The notes under the pieces are model-generated. The model saw only the letters and a list, made by a program, of their open reading frames with translations. It ran no database searches and was not told the DNA's origin. Shown one piece after another: positions 8,340 through 17,394 of a stretch of 64,000 nt of DNA. The stretch is from Diploptera punctata (lineage: Eukaryota; Arthropoda; Insecta; Blattodea; Blaberidae). A program made the translations under genes and the position numbers. Every line of letters starts with the position of its first letter. The stretch's first letter is position 1. The stretch spans positions 1,340,501 through 1,404,500 of the forward strand of contig JASPKZ010001235.1 in NCBI GenBank assembly GCA_030220185.1. Reading direction: 5' to 3'.

Positions 8340-8700
8340 GTGGTGTACCCTGACTTGCAATCTGCAATGAGACCAGTTCCACACTGCGAAGAATTGCCCA
8401 TGCCAAAGCCTCCAGAACATGTGACATTAGATGAAGAGAGCTCAGATTCTGGTGGAAGTAAGGAAGAAGAAGAAACAGATTTTGGTGATACAACTTTTGA
8501 ACAAAGCTGTTCATCTGAGCCTCACTTATTGACTCAAGATGATCTTAACGATCTCATATGAGATTTAAAGTTATCCAAAAACCAGTCTGAAATACTTGGT
8601 TCCCGGCTAAAAGGATGGAATGTCTCGGAAACCTTGCGCGATGGAGAAAACCTGATATTATATTTGAATTCAGGAGAAAAAATACTATCAGAATCACATA
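8340..8700 (+). pseudogene. N-terminal relic of an arthropod repeat-borne protein family
   Basis: The plus frame from 8340 contains YPDLQSAMRPVPHCEELP, a long acidic serine-rich stretch (about residues 30-60) and PHLLTQDDLNDLI. A TGA follows at 8559-8561. The same frame then continues SKNQSEILGSRLKGWN. I remember a large set of uncharacterised arthropod proteins with the pattern L-N-D-L-V-R-D-L followed by LLGSRLxxWN. The sequence after GWN is the element's 3' terminal region, so the middle and C-terminus are deleted. The start before the valine is preceded by AAAACATACAG, a possible splice acceptor. Confidence 0.6.
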
Positions 8701-8945
8701 TATTTCTTTCTGACAAAAAAAAAAAGTTTCTTTTTTGTTGATCAGTGTAACCATAGCCGCTTGCACACATTCTATTCTGGTTTTCTTTGGTCTTCCTTTC
8801 TTCCTCCTTTCCAATGGGATACGTTACATAATAAGTTTAGGCTATATTTGCTCTGGCATTCTTTTGACATGGCCATACCACTGTAATCACATTAAGATTA
8901 CATACACATTCATTAGGACTCCATACTTTCCAAACAATCATACAG

Positions 8946-9030
8946 GAACTGTGCCTAAGTAGCTCAGTGTTAGAGCTTCAGCGCGTAAACCTGGATATAT
9001 TGTGTTCAAATCCCGGCTCAGATACAACAT
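8946..9030 (+). other. tRNA-like SINE head or tRNA relic
   Basis: TAGCTCAGTGTTAGAGC fits a pol III box A and TGTTCAAATCCCGG a box B at tRNA-like spacing. The ends (GTGCCTA and CTCAGAT) cannot form an acceptor stem. I read this as a SINE-type promoter relic, not a tRNA gene. Confidence 0.45.
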
Positions 9031-9486
9031 TTTTGTCTGTTGTTACGTTAAATGTATCAATATCAGTATTAATGGAACGTTCTCGAGCGTCGAAAATATA
9101 AGATACGTGCAATTTAACGATTTTCAAGCATATTTACACGAATCTTAGTGAAAAGAGACGTGAAACGTTTGGCTTCCGTTTAGAGATCCTTAATTTAATC
9201 AACCATTAAATAATGTCAGGGATTCAATTGTTTGATTGTTGTCAGACAATTGACTAACGTCTTCCTTATGTGACACAAAACACACTAAGGAAATGTCCAT
9301 CAACATCAGATTGTATTAAATATATTTGCATTTCTACTACATTACATTCTTTGGGGGTAATGAGATTTGTAAAAGGAAGTCATTTTGAAGTTATTCAAAC
9401 CTGTTACAGGACAACTTTTTTACCAGAATATTCTTAAATATCATGCTGGATCTTAAACTCCGATGCTTAGTGCCCATTAAAATTAC
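9031..9486. other. Unassigned intronic DNA
   Basis: No family or coding signal was recognised between the tRNA-like relic and the TTA microsatellite. Confidence 0.35.
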
Positions 9487-9489
9487 TCA

Positions 9490-9555
<66 letters not shown>

Positions 9556-9556
9556 T
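9487..9556. repeat. TTA microsatellite
   Basis: About 23 TTA triplets lie next to the downstream LINE, whose 3' end points towards it, so it may have grown from the LINE tail. Confidence 0.95.
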
Positions 9557-9985
9557 GTTAGGAATATTCCCAATACAGTGTTTCTCCTACAACCCAAGGT
9601 GATTTATTGCTAGAGGTTCCTGTCTAAAGCATCTTCTCTCTAAGCTCTAGCTTCCATATTTCTCCTCACTCCATCTATCCAACGTTCTCTAGGTCTGCCT
9701 CTTCCACTTCTTCCATTAGCTTTCCAATCAAGGATCTTCTTTGATACTCTATCTTCTTCCATTCTTATGAGGTGTACATACCATTCCAAACTTTTTCTTC
9801 TATTTTTATATATTTTTTTCAACGTGCATAATTTCCCTTATTGTGCTGTTTTTGACTTTATCCCGTCTTGAAATTCTTGTCGATCGCCTCCAAAAATCCA
9901 ATTCTACTGCTAACATCTTGTTAGCTTGTTTCCTATTTGCTGTCCAGGTTTCAGACCATGAAATACCCGAGACGAACCAAAACTA
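9557..9985 (-). mobile_element. L-M LINE 3' end
   Basis: The minus strand reads WSETWTANRKQANKML, DFWRRSTRISRRDKVKN, then RRKSLEWYVHLIRMEEDRV and GRGRPRERWIDGVRRNMEA. These are the post-RT motifs of an RTE-like LINE, with one or two frame breaks. Related copies are at 12200-12778 and 13335-13482. Confidence 0.75.
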
Positions 9986-10140
9986 ACAGCTACTGCCTTG
10001 TAGTCCATTATCGATTCATTAAAGGCTAGAGGAAGACAACCTTGATTACATATTACCTGGTCCTCCAGGTCGGGGTTTGTAGCAATGGGCCAGCTCCTCA
10101 TTCCACTGAAAAATATACAATGCTAGAAACCTAGAGAGAA

Positions 10141-10805
10141 TCAACTAACTAACTCACTGGCACTGTCGAACCCGTAGGTTCATTGCCGCGCGGACATAAG
10201 CTCTCCATATATCCCTATCCTGAGCCAATGTTTTCCAATCATCCCTGTAAAATCGACTTCCCTCAAATCATAGTTAATGTTATTCTCCCACCTCATTCTT
10301 GGTCTACCATCTGGGCGTTTTCCCCTCTGGTTTTCCTACAAGAAGCTTCCATACACGTCTTTCATACCCCATTCGTGCCATCTATCCTGCCCATCGCAGT
10401 CTACGAGACGTATTAACTGTTCTCATTATATCTGGATTCCTATAAAGACCATGTAATTCACTGTTATGCAGTCTTCTCCATTCACCTGTCTGTTCATCTC
10501 TCTTTGGTCCAAAAATTGTCCTAAGAACTTTATTCTCAAATACTCGTAATCTCCTTTCCTCCCCTTAAAGTAAGAGTCCGTGTTTTGCATCCATATAATG
10601 TAACTGGTAGAATAATAGTTTGATATATTTTCAGTTTAACGTTTTTTTGAAAGGAGTTGGAAAGTCAAAAGTCTCTATAATGCATAATAGCACGCATTTC
10701 CAGAATTGAGCCTATGTTTAATTTCCTTGTGCATCACATTGCTATTTGTTATTATTGTTCCTAGGTATTTGAATTCAGCCACTTCCTCAAAATTTACCTC
10801 TAGAG
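10141..10805 (-). mobile_element. RTE-A 3' portion
   Basis: The antisense sequence starts with the tail complement ACTAACTAACTCACTGGCAC and extends through the C-terminal coding region to AATTTACCTCTAG. Here it meets a TTA microsatellite. Several frameshifts break the coding frame. The remaining segments correspond to the part after the reverse transcriptase core. Confidence 0.85.
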
Positions 10806-10806
10806 A

Positions 10807-10850
<44 letters not shown>

Positions 10851-10852
10851 CA
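10806..10852. repeat. TTA microsatellite
   Basis: A run of about 15 ATT triplets separates RTE-A from the GC-rich repeat. Confidence 0.95.
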
Positions 10853-11180
10853 CTACTGAGGGTAACAGAGTGGAACCCTTGAAAGAGGTAGTCCACTTCA
10901 GGGAGTAGGCGCCCCTGCCCTTTTGTGAGCTCCAGGTCCCACTCGCCCAGTGGGTAGTACCTGGGTAGGGCCCCGTCCACAGGGTTACGTGGGGAGAAGA
11001 GAAGTCCCCAAAGCCGTAGTGAAGGCAACTACTCTAGGAGACGAACACTCCGAAATTGCAGTTCCCTGCCCTCCAGAAAGAGGGGTTTGGCTAGAGGCTG
11101 GTAACCTCTACTAGTAAAAAATAACTTACTCATAAACTTCAGCAGAAGAAAAGCCGGATTGATGGATAACGGCGGCAGAA
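10853..11180. repeat. GC-rich repeat of unknown class, copy 1
   Basis: The block GGGTAACAGAGTGGAACCC to AGCAGAAGAAAAGCCGGATT is about 90% identical by eye to 43826-44140. It is distinctly GC-richer than its surroundings. Open frames exist on both strands but no domain is recognisable. In both places the same LINE 3' end (L-N) follows on the plus strand, so the block may be the 5' part of one composite element. Confidence 0.7.
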
Positions 11181-11465
11181 ATGATTATTTTTGAGATCTG
11201 TTAAAGGGTGCACTAAGGAAGACAGAATCAAGAACACAGAAATAAGACAGGAACTTGAAATATTTGCAATAACTTATAAAATAGATACATATAGACAAAA
11301 ATGGAAGCAACACATAGACAGAATGAATGAAGATACATATCCAAAACAAATAACAAAATTCAAACCTAAAGGCACCCGAGATGTGGGCAGACCTAGAAAG
11401 AGATTGGCTGAAGTCCGAACTGGCCAACAGACCTAATCCATGAATACAGATGATGATTATCACTA
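11181..11465 (+). mobile_element. L-N LINE 3' end
   Basis: An 81-codon open stretch (11191-11436) reads SVKGCTKEDRIKNTEIRQEL, DTYRQKWKQHIDRMNED and GTRDVGRPRKRLAE. These are post-RT motifs of an RTE-like LINE. The 3' end ATCCATGAATACAGATGATG carries a short GAT tail. The sister copy is 44141-44368. Confidence 0.8.
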
Positions 11466-11604
11466 CTATTATTATTATCAGAACTCTGTCTAGAGTAACG
11501 AAATGTATGAGGTTAATTGAGTACCCACGATTTCGTTTTATAGTTATAGGCGAATGGAGAAGGAGCGTAGCGTTAATCGTTGTCTCAACATTTAAACACA
11601 TTAG

Positions 11605-11606
<2 letters not shown>

Positions 11607-11637
<31 letters not shown>
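11607..11637. repeat. TA dinucleotide microsatellite
   Basis: A TA run of about 30 bases. Confidence 0.95.
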
Positions 11638-11641
<4 letters not shown>

Positions 11642-11828
11642 TCAATATATAATTTACATATTTAGTATAGAAAATAATTGTCCATCTTTATGGTGTAACC
11701 TAATGATATTTGTTATGAAGCTCTAACTGCTTGTGGCAGTGTCACACCACCCTGCGGATCATGACGTTATGTATAATCCATCCATTCGTAACTTTGTAAC
11801 CCTAGACCCAGATATATTTTTTCTAGCG

Positions 11829-12150
11829 CGACAGGCCTAGAATGTCCTTGGCCTACTAGCCGGCTGCTGGCCTCACATCCACATATGTTAATCACAGACG
11901 TAGACGATCGTATACCAGTGTAGAGGTGAATTGTGGTCAGCATGTCGGGTCCCTTCAGCCGTTACAGCTGGTCTTCTCAACCTGGAGACGCTACTTATTG
12001 TAGCTACCCAAATGCCTCACGATGCTGGTTGGACACTGGTTCCATACTGGCCGAAATTCCATGAGAAAAATTTCTTACCCCATGGGGACTCGAACCGTAG
12101 GTCTGCTTCAAGGCATCTTGCCTTAACCACTCGGCTATGGTTCAGATATG
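11829..12150 (-). mobile_element. SINE-4 copy, well preserved
   Basis: On the minus strand the head reads ATAGCCGAGTGGTTAAGGCA (box A) and GGTTCGAGTCCCCATGG (box B). The family body follows (CCAGTATGGAACCAG, AGCATCGTGAGGCATTTGGG, CTCCAGGTTGAGAAG) and ends near TAGGCCAAGGACATTC. The head resembles a Leu or Ser tRNA. Confidence 0.85.
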
Positions 12151-12199
12151 ATTATCATCTATTAATATTATTATTATATACTGTATACTGTATTATTAT

Positions 12200-12778
12200 C
12201 ATCGATTATTATTTTTATTAGGGATATTAACACTGCAGTGGTATAGTCGGCTCTGTCATTTAGTTTACAGACGCTTTGCTTTGTGGTTAGGTAGGTTTAT
12301 TTTGCACGCGTAAGTATTTAGCATATCAAGCGGCGTTTATTCACTGGAATTTTTTTTACAAACTAAAGATACTGCAAAAGACAAAAGTTGCAACTCGGAG
12401 TAGACATGGAAACGTCATTTAAAAATGCGAAGGAATTATTGGCAGAGAACTCTTTTCAGTTTTTGGTGATTGCAGCGGGGTCTTAAAAGCCTCTAACAAC
12501 AACTCCCCAACTCTACTTGTCAGTAACAATGTGTTTTAACCAGAGGGAAACAGTTGCCTTTGATACCGCCTGTAAACTAAATGGCTGAGCCAACTATATT
12601 CCTTCAACCCAAAGTGATTTGTCGCCAGAGATCTCTGTCCAATTCATCTTCTTCTCTAAGACCCATTGCTTCCATACTTCTTATTCCATCCATCCAATGT
12701 TCTCTTGGTATAGCTCTTCTTTACCCTCCTCTAGCAACTCTTTTAAGGACGTTAATTGGTATTCTATCCTTTCCCATA
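12200..12778 (-). mobile_element. L-M LINE fragment split by a TA-flanked MITE
   Basis: Bases 12200-12243 and 12597-12778 are successive parts of the L-M 3' region. Compare GATATT..ACTGCAGTG and CTTCAACCCAAAGTGATTTG with 9560-9615. The 353-base MITE at 12244-12596 lies between them. SINE-1 interrupts the downstream side at 12779. Confidence 0.7.
12244..12596. mobile_element. MITE with 30-base terminal inverted repeats and TA duplication
   Basis: The left end TAGTCGGCTCTGTCATTTAG and the complement of the right end TAGTTGGCTCAGCCATTTAG agree at about 25 of 30 positions. TA occurs at 12242-12243 and 12597-12598. The uninterrupted L-M copy at 9.56 kb supports precise insertion. The interior has no long open frame. 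The TA target fits the Tc1/mariner superfamily. Confidence 0.8.
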
Positions 12779-12925
12779 TCGGCCGCGGTGGACTAGTGGT
12801 TATGCTCCTTGCCTCTGGTCCCGAGGGTCGCGTGTTCAAACCGGCCGGGGTCAATGGATTGTTTTAAGATGGAAAAATCCAAGGAGCAAGTCCTCCGGGA
12901 GGAACTTTAAGCCGTGGGGCCGGAG
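12779..12925 (+). mobile_element. SINE-1 copy inserted in L-M
   Basis: The head GTGGACTAGTGGTTATGCTC and a box B-like GTGTTCAAACCGGCC are followed by the family body (AAGGAGCAAGTCCTCCGGG, TTTAAGCCGTGG). Confidence 0.85.
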
Positions 12926-12940
12926 TCTGAAGATTCTTGT

Positions 12941-13310
12941 TCTGCTCATTCTTCTTACGTGAGATTTCCAGTTGTTTGTGTATTTTTGTACTTATTCCAT
13001 GACTGATTCTGTTTGTAATTCTTTGAGAATCTCAGAATTCCTTTTATGGTCTTGGTCTTGAGTAACCTGCAGTACGTCTCATAAATTTCATTTCTGCCGC
13101 AGTTAGTCTTTGTTCATCTACACTGCGAATTGTCCAGGCCTCACTGTCATAACATAATGTGGGTCTTGCCAGTGTTTTATAAATTCTAGTTCGTGTGTGT
13201 TGCTGTACTGTGTTTGGCTTGAAAATATTAGTTATAATTCCTGTTACTCTGTTAAATTTTATAATTTCGATGGTTATACTGTAATGAAATCGGAGCATAT
13301 CACAGTTTAA
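12941..13310 (-). mobile_element. RTE-like LINE 3' region (L-O)
   Basis: The minus strand is open for 84 codons at 13044-13298 and includes IKFNRVTGIITNIF, KTLARPTLCYDSEAW and AEMKFMRRTAGYSR. It then continues out of frame to about 12941. These motifs define post-RT LINE sequence. The catalytic core is absent. Confidence 0.75.
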
Positions 13311-13334
13311 GAGGATAAAAGATAAATAATTGAC

Positions 13335-13482
13335 ATGTCTAAAGCATCTTCTTCCCTCAAATCTCTAGCTTCCATACTTCTCCTCACTCCATCTATCTAA
13401 TGTTCTCTAGGTCTGCCTCCACTTTTTCCATTAGCTTTCCAATCAAGGATCTTCTTTGGTATTTTATTATTCTTTGGTATTA
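13335..13482 (-). mobile_element. L-M LINE 3' end fragment
   Basis: The antisense block TAAAGCATCTTCTTCCCTC...TTCTCTAGGTCTGCCTCC matches 9630-9730. It is a short relic next to SINE-3. Confidence 0.7.
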
Positions 13483-13484
13483 TT

Positions 13485-13777
13485 ATTTGGACTTGTTAGC
13501 GCAGTGGTTAGGGCACTGAGCTACAAGCCGGAGGGTCGAGAGTTCAAGTCCCGTTGGGGTCAGGATTTTTAAACTGACCCAAACCCTCTGGTGGCACTAT
13601 GGCCCTGGGGTCGACTCAGCCTCTAACGGAAATGAGTACCAGACGCTTGTTCTGGGGGTAAAGGCGGCCGTCACGCAGGACTGACAACCTGGCTGACATA
13701 AAGTTCTGATTGTCTAGAAAAAGTGGGAGCCTTAACCTCCTACTACCCCAAGGGCCTCCGGGCCTGTTGTGGGATCA
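13485..13777 (+). mobile_element. SINE-3 copy, complete
   Basis: The head GTTAGCGCAGTGGTTAGGGC (box A) and AGAGTTCAAGTCCCGTTGGG (box B) are followed by a 220-base body. The body includes GGCACTATGGCCCTGGGG, GGTAAAGGCGGCCGTCACGC and CTACCCCAAGGGCCTCCGGG. It is followed by a TTA microsatellite. Other copies are at 31503 (minus), 37722+42577 (split) and 53624 (truncated). Confidence 0.88.
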
Positions 13778-13782
13778 CTTAA

Positions 13783-13783
13783 C

Positions 13784-13827
<44 letters not shown>
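13783..13827. repeat. TTA microsatellite
   Basis: About 15 triplets directly after the SINE-3 3' end, so probably its tail. Confidence 0.95.
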
Positions 13828-13830
<3 letters not shown>

Positions 13831-14257
13831 TTATACGTTTTTTGCAGACTCCAGAATACCTTTAGCCTACTTGGCTAGCTCACTTGGATTGCCTTTTAAA
13901 CTTAACCTGGAAATTGATATAACATGAAAACTGATAGATTAGAACACTAAGCCGACAAGCTTATGCAAATTAATTATTCACGCCTTCGATGTAATTATAT
14001 GGAAAATAAGAAATAACTGTTGCCTTAAAGATTCCGCCATTTATACTTGTCAGTTTATGTAAATTTTGTGTTCTCCTTACTTAATAAGGGCTGCACGGGT
14101 TCTAACTATAATTTAAACCTCATTTTAAATGTCTTAAGACATTCAGTGCCTCCGGGCCATACTTGCTCAATTATTTTAACGAATTCTGAAGAAATTTATC
14201 TGTTGAGATTGTTATCATGAACATTAAAAAATTGCAAATTTTACACGAATGGAGAAT
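13828..14257. other. Unassigned intronic DNA
   Basis: AT-rich, apparently unique sequence. No exon with matching splice sites was found. Confidence 0.35.
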
Positions 14258-14420
14258 GAAATAAGATGTTAATTATATACATTTTTACCTGGTAAGTCAG
14301 TCGTCTTCAACTAAGCTATTAAACTTCTTCAAGTTGTTCTAAAATGGAGGCCTTTCGAAATCAATATTTCATCTTCTGCGTTTTAACTGGTAAAAAACTT
14401 ATATAATTAACATCTTATTA
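14258..14420. repeat. Hairpin, about 33-base arms
   Basis: TAAGATGTTAATTATATA at the left pairs with its complement at 14401-14420. The loop is about 100 bases and contains AAGTTGTTCTAAAATGGAGG. This is probably a small foldback element or an inverted duplication. Confidence 0.6.
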
Positions 14421-14683
14421 CATAACCTCAACGATGCTTTAACATGAATTTCAAAAGTGTTGATGGAGAATGAAAGAATGGTGTTACAGCGAGGGTATAC
14501 TTAATTAATTCGATTTAGTTCAGCTTTTGGGGATTTATTAAATAGACCTACTTTCCTTTTAATTATTTCTGGGCTAACAAATTTTTATAGCTGGCCTTGG
14601 TGCTAATTTTTAATATGATGTAAAGAAAATTATTGCTCTTTCTACTTTAAGACAGTTGCAGAAAAGCAGATGGAAAGCGCCCA

Positions 14684-14705
14684 ATATATATATATATATA
14701 TATAT
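14684..14705. repeat. TA dinucleotide microsatellite
   Basis: A TA run of about 22 bases. Confidence 0.9.
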
Positions 14706-14819
14706 AACCAAGAGTGATATGGGAGAATAACAATACTTATTTGAAGAAAATAAAATTGAAAGAAGGGTATGAAAACGTCTTGTAGAAGACCAGAGGGAAA
14801 GCATTCAATACTTTCATTT

Positions 14820-15105
14820 CATAGTGTTCTGCCCAAGAACAGGTCTTTTACTGCAAATTCAGCATTCTCCACTCTTTCCTTAACTCAGCTTTACTTATCG
14901 TATCCGCATAGAAACCATTTAATTTAATATTGTCTATCATCTGATGTCTTTTTCCGCCTCTTTCCGTTGACCATTCCTTCTACGGCATCCATCAGCAGGT
15001 AGTTTCTTCTTAGCCAGTGGTCAATCCAATTTATTTTCCTCTTCTTTATGAGTTTCATCATTGTTCTTCCTTCACCCACTCTGTCTAGCACATATTTAAG
15101 CATAA
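14820..15105 (-). mobile_element. SINE-2 tail fragment followed by a LINE 3' end
   Basis: Bases 14820-14885 (GTTCTGCCCAAGAACAGGTC) match the antisense SINE-2 tail seen at 31929. Bases 14886-15105 read on the minus strand as LIKKRKINWIDHWLRRNYLL followed by DAVEGMVNGKRRKK, a LINE C-terminus with one intact stretch. Neither is complete. Confidence 0.6.
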
Positions 15106-15326
15106 TTGATGCCTTTGAAATGAAACGAGAAAGGCATTCTTCAAAAATCAGCGAAATCCGACAAACACAAGTCCTCTCAACCGCTCGGCTACGGCGAGGG
15201 ACAATATTCAGGAATGATTGGAACATATGTACTAATGCAGAGCTTGAAAAAAAAAAAGTTATCAATTTTTGGTTGAAAGAGACTATTGACCGGCGGCCCC
15301 TGACTTCAACTGGTGATAAATTCCAA

Positions 15327-15327
<1 letters not shown>

Positions 15328-15378
<51 letters not shown>
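15328..15378. repeat. GA dinucleotide microsatellite
   Basis: An almost pure GA run of about 50 bases. Confidence 0.95.
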
Positions 15379-15439
15379 AACATTGTGGAAGAAGAACAAT
15401 GTGATGTTCAATGGTATGGTATGGTATGTTTAATTAACT

Positions 15440-16228
15440 TCCAATCTAGTATTGACGTTATAATGGCAGATAAATATAAAAGTCAGTTGATGTTCATCAG
15501 AGTTTTTTACAGGGTTTTCAGAATAAGTATTATAGACTTCTGGGGGTATATGAATATTTTAATGTATGCAGACGATCTGGTAATTATACAGAAGTCAGAG
15601 GATGATTTACAAAGAGCCATTTACATCTATTATAATCTCAAAGTCTCAACTTCAAAAACTAAAATTATGGCTTTTCAGGGCAAAGTGCCAGTCAGGGTAA
15701 AAATAGTGATCAATAATGAAATAATAGAACAGATAGAACTATCTTGGTTCAGATATAACATATAGCTATGATTGGGATATATATAATAAATTAAACGGAT
15801 ACCAAATGATGTATGGCACCATAAGAAGAACCCTCCGAAAGACTCGAAGAGAAACTCAGCTCAGGTTTTATAAAATTATGGCTGTTCCTGTTCTTTTATA
15901 TGGATCTCAATATTGGGTACTTACAAAAAAAATATCTCACACGTTCAAGCCATTGAAATGAAATTTTTAAGATCCGTAAAAGGATGTACACGCATGGATA
16001 GATTACACAATGAATCAATAAGAAATGAACTGGAGATATTTTCAATAGTCGATAAACTAGAAGAGCACAAATACCAATAGAAAGAACATTTAGACAGAAT
16101 GGACAATACAAGATTACCCAAAAAGATCAACACCTACAAACCACATGGAAAAATATCTTTGGGACGGCCAAGGAAACGATGGACTTGAGACCGGAACAGG
16201 TCGCATTGACCTAATCCTGGAAAGAAGA
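15440..16228 (+). mobile_element. RTE-like LINE, late RT core to 3' end
   Basis: The plus strand keeps the reverse transcriptase catalytic box in NILMYADDLVIIQKSEDDLQ (about 15550-15612). It then continues through KTKIMAFQGKVPV, MMYGTIRRTLRKTRRETQL, KIMAVPVLLYGSQYW and a GRPRKRWT-like end with a short GAA tail. Several stops and shifts break it. A TTTTCAGAATAAGTATTATA segment near 15515 resembles a foldback terminus and may mark a small insertion. Confidence 0.75.
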
Positions 16229-16363
16229 AGAAGACTTCTAGGGGTGTAGAGGGGACTTAGTAGATGAAGTTTTGATAAGGAGCTCTTGTCCGGAAACGTA
16301 CCATTTCGATGTAAATTAAGTTTGATGATTGAAACACATTGGGCTGATGTCGTGTGTCTTGGG

Positions 16364-16603
16364 TTTCAGAATAAGTATTACAGGCTTCTAGGGGTTGTAC
16401 TACAAGTGTGGTTCTACGTGGCGACCCTGTTCGTTTCACAAAATGTACCTGCGCGCATGTTTTCATACACACACACACACATACACCATAAGACCTGGTG
16501 TTTGCTCAATAATTTCTGCTGCCTCCAGAATTCGTGCAAGATCTTCCTCCGACTCGACAGGTGTAGTACAACCCCTAGAAGTCTGTAATACTTATTCTGA
16601 AAC
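16364..16603. mobile_element. Small foldback MITE with 40-base terminal inverted repeats
   Basis: It starts TTTCAGAATAAGTATTACAG and ends with the complement of that sequence. Inside are a CA microsatellite (16467-16482) and unrelated sequence. Related termini occur at 15515 and 17340-17378, so these elements share an end sequence and have inserted near each other. Confidence 0.75.
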
Positions 16604-16724
16604 ACAAGGCACTCGATGTTATTTAACATTTTCCAATACTGTTATTTTAACACAGTTCCAATAATGGAGCATATTATAATATTATAATGATATTGTAAAA
16701 AGAAAAAAATAATATCTGAACCAG

Positions 16725-17205
16725 GAATCGAACCGTGGACATCTTCTTCTCCGTAGCAGCGTGCAGCCCACTACACTATTCTAGACATGGTACAAATATT
16801 AACAATTCTTTGCACATATACGAATCTATAATTCTCGTTTCGTCCGCTGCCAGGTACAGCTCGAGTCCAAGTTCTGTGTGTTTGTGGGGTGAAGTGTGGG
16901 GAGCGGGAGGAGGTACACTTCTATGCTTCTCATAGTACTAACAGCTGAGACAGCAAATTCCTTTCAGACACACGGAGCTAGGTCCCGAGCTGTAGGTGTC
17001 ACTACCATCGCCAACGGCCGGCTTCGTTTAGAAGTATCTTCGCCGTTGGCGATGGTAGTGACACCTACCTGGCAGCGGACGAAACGAGAATTATAGATTT
17101 GTATATGTGGAAAGAATTGTTAATATTTGTACCATGTCTAGAATAGTGTAGTGGGCTGCTACGGAGGAGAGGTCCACGGTTCGATTCCTGGTTCAGACAT
17201 TAATT
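16725..17205. repeat. Inverted pair carrying tRNA-like sequences
   Basis: Left copy (GAACCAGGAATCGAACCGTGG, GCAGCCCACTACACTATTCT, then ATTCTCGTTTCGTCCGCTGC) is repeated in reverse at 17050-17205. Each copy has a box B-like GGTTCGATTCC and a box A-like AATAGTGTAGTGGGC in the same sense. Acceptor-stem pairing is poor. The centre holds a further short inverted repeat, GTGTCACTACCATCGCCAAC and its complement, near 16997-17062. Confidence 0.7.
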
Positions 17206-17394
17206 TTTCTTTTCACAATGTCATTATAATAAGACACTCGATATCAGCTCATTGTGTTTCGATCTTCAAACCTATTTACATCGAAATTATGCGTTTCCAG
17301 ACGTGAATTCCTTATCAAAATTGTGTCTGCTGATTCCCCTCTACAATCCCTAGAAGTCTGTAATACTTATTCTGAAACATCCTGTTTACAGATT

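Larger units (their letters stand above)
8048..8747 (+). mobile_element. CACTG-ended DNA element, copy 1
   Basis: The element starts CACTGGTCAAC and ends with the complement of CACTGATCAAC. TAA is duplicated at 8045-8047 and 8748-8750. The uninterrupted L-E sister supports a clean insertion. The inner sequence holds the N-terminal coding relic at 8340-8700. The 5' and 3' terminal regions match the copies at 30735 and 60787. An 85-base LINE tail is inserted at 8188-8272. The start CACTG and short duplication would fit a CACTA/EnSpm-like or related cut-and-paste element. That placement is inference. Confidence 0.65.
7916..8910 (-). mobile_element. L-E LINE 3' end split by a CACTG-ended element
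   Basis: Antisense L-E occupies about 7950-8047 (tail ATCATCATCCGG, GACAGCTGCTGCCGTC) and resumes at 8748-8910 (CATTCTTTTGACATGGCCAT). The sister copy at 22213-22960 is uninterrupted. Aligning the two places the join at TAATAA|TAACC, with the 700-base element 8048-8747 inserted. The short inverted segment at 7916-7949 is a second L-E tail in the opposite orientation. Together they give a palindrome. Confidence 0.75.
16225..17378. mobile_element. Nested foldback element with about 140-base outer arms
   Basis: Left arm 16225-16365 (CTTCTAGGGGTGTAGAGGGG, TTGATAAGGAGC, ATTTCGATGTAAATTAAG) pairs with right arm 17228-17378, which carries the complement in the same order. Between the arms lie a 240-base element with 40-base inverted repeats (16364-16603) and a second inverted pair around a tRNA-like sequence (16725-16870 with 17040-17205). 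No transposase frame is seen. Confidence 0.75.

Noticed and set aside
8946..9030. Functional tRNA gene
   Set aside because: Box A and box B are present but no acceptor stem forms. SINE-type promoter relic is the simpler reading.
10675..11028. 117-codon minus-strand ORF with an asparagine run
   Set aside because: It reads across RTE-A, a TTA microsatellite and the GC-rich repeat. The asparagines are the microsatellite in translation.
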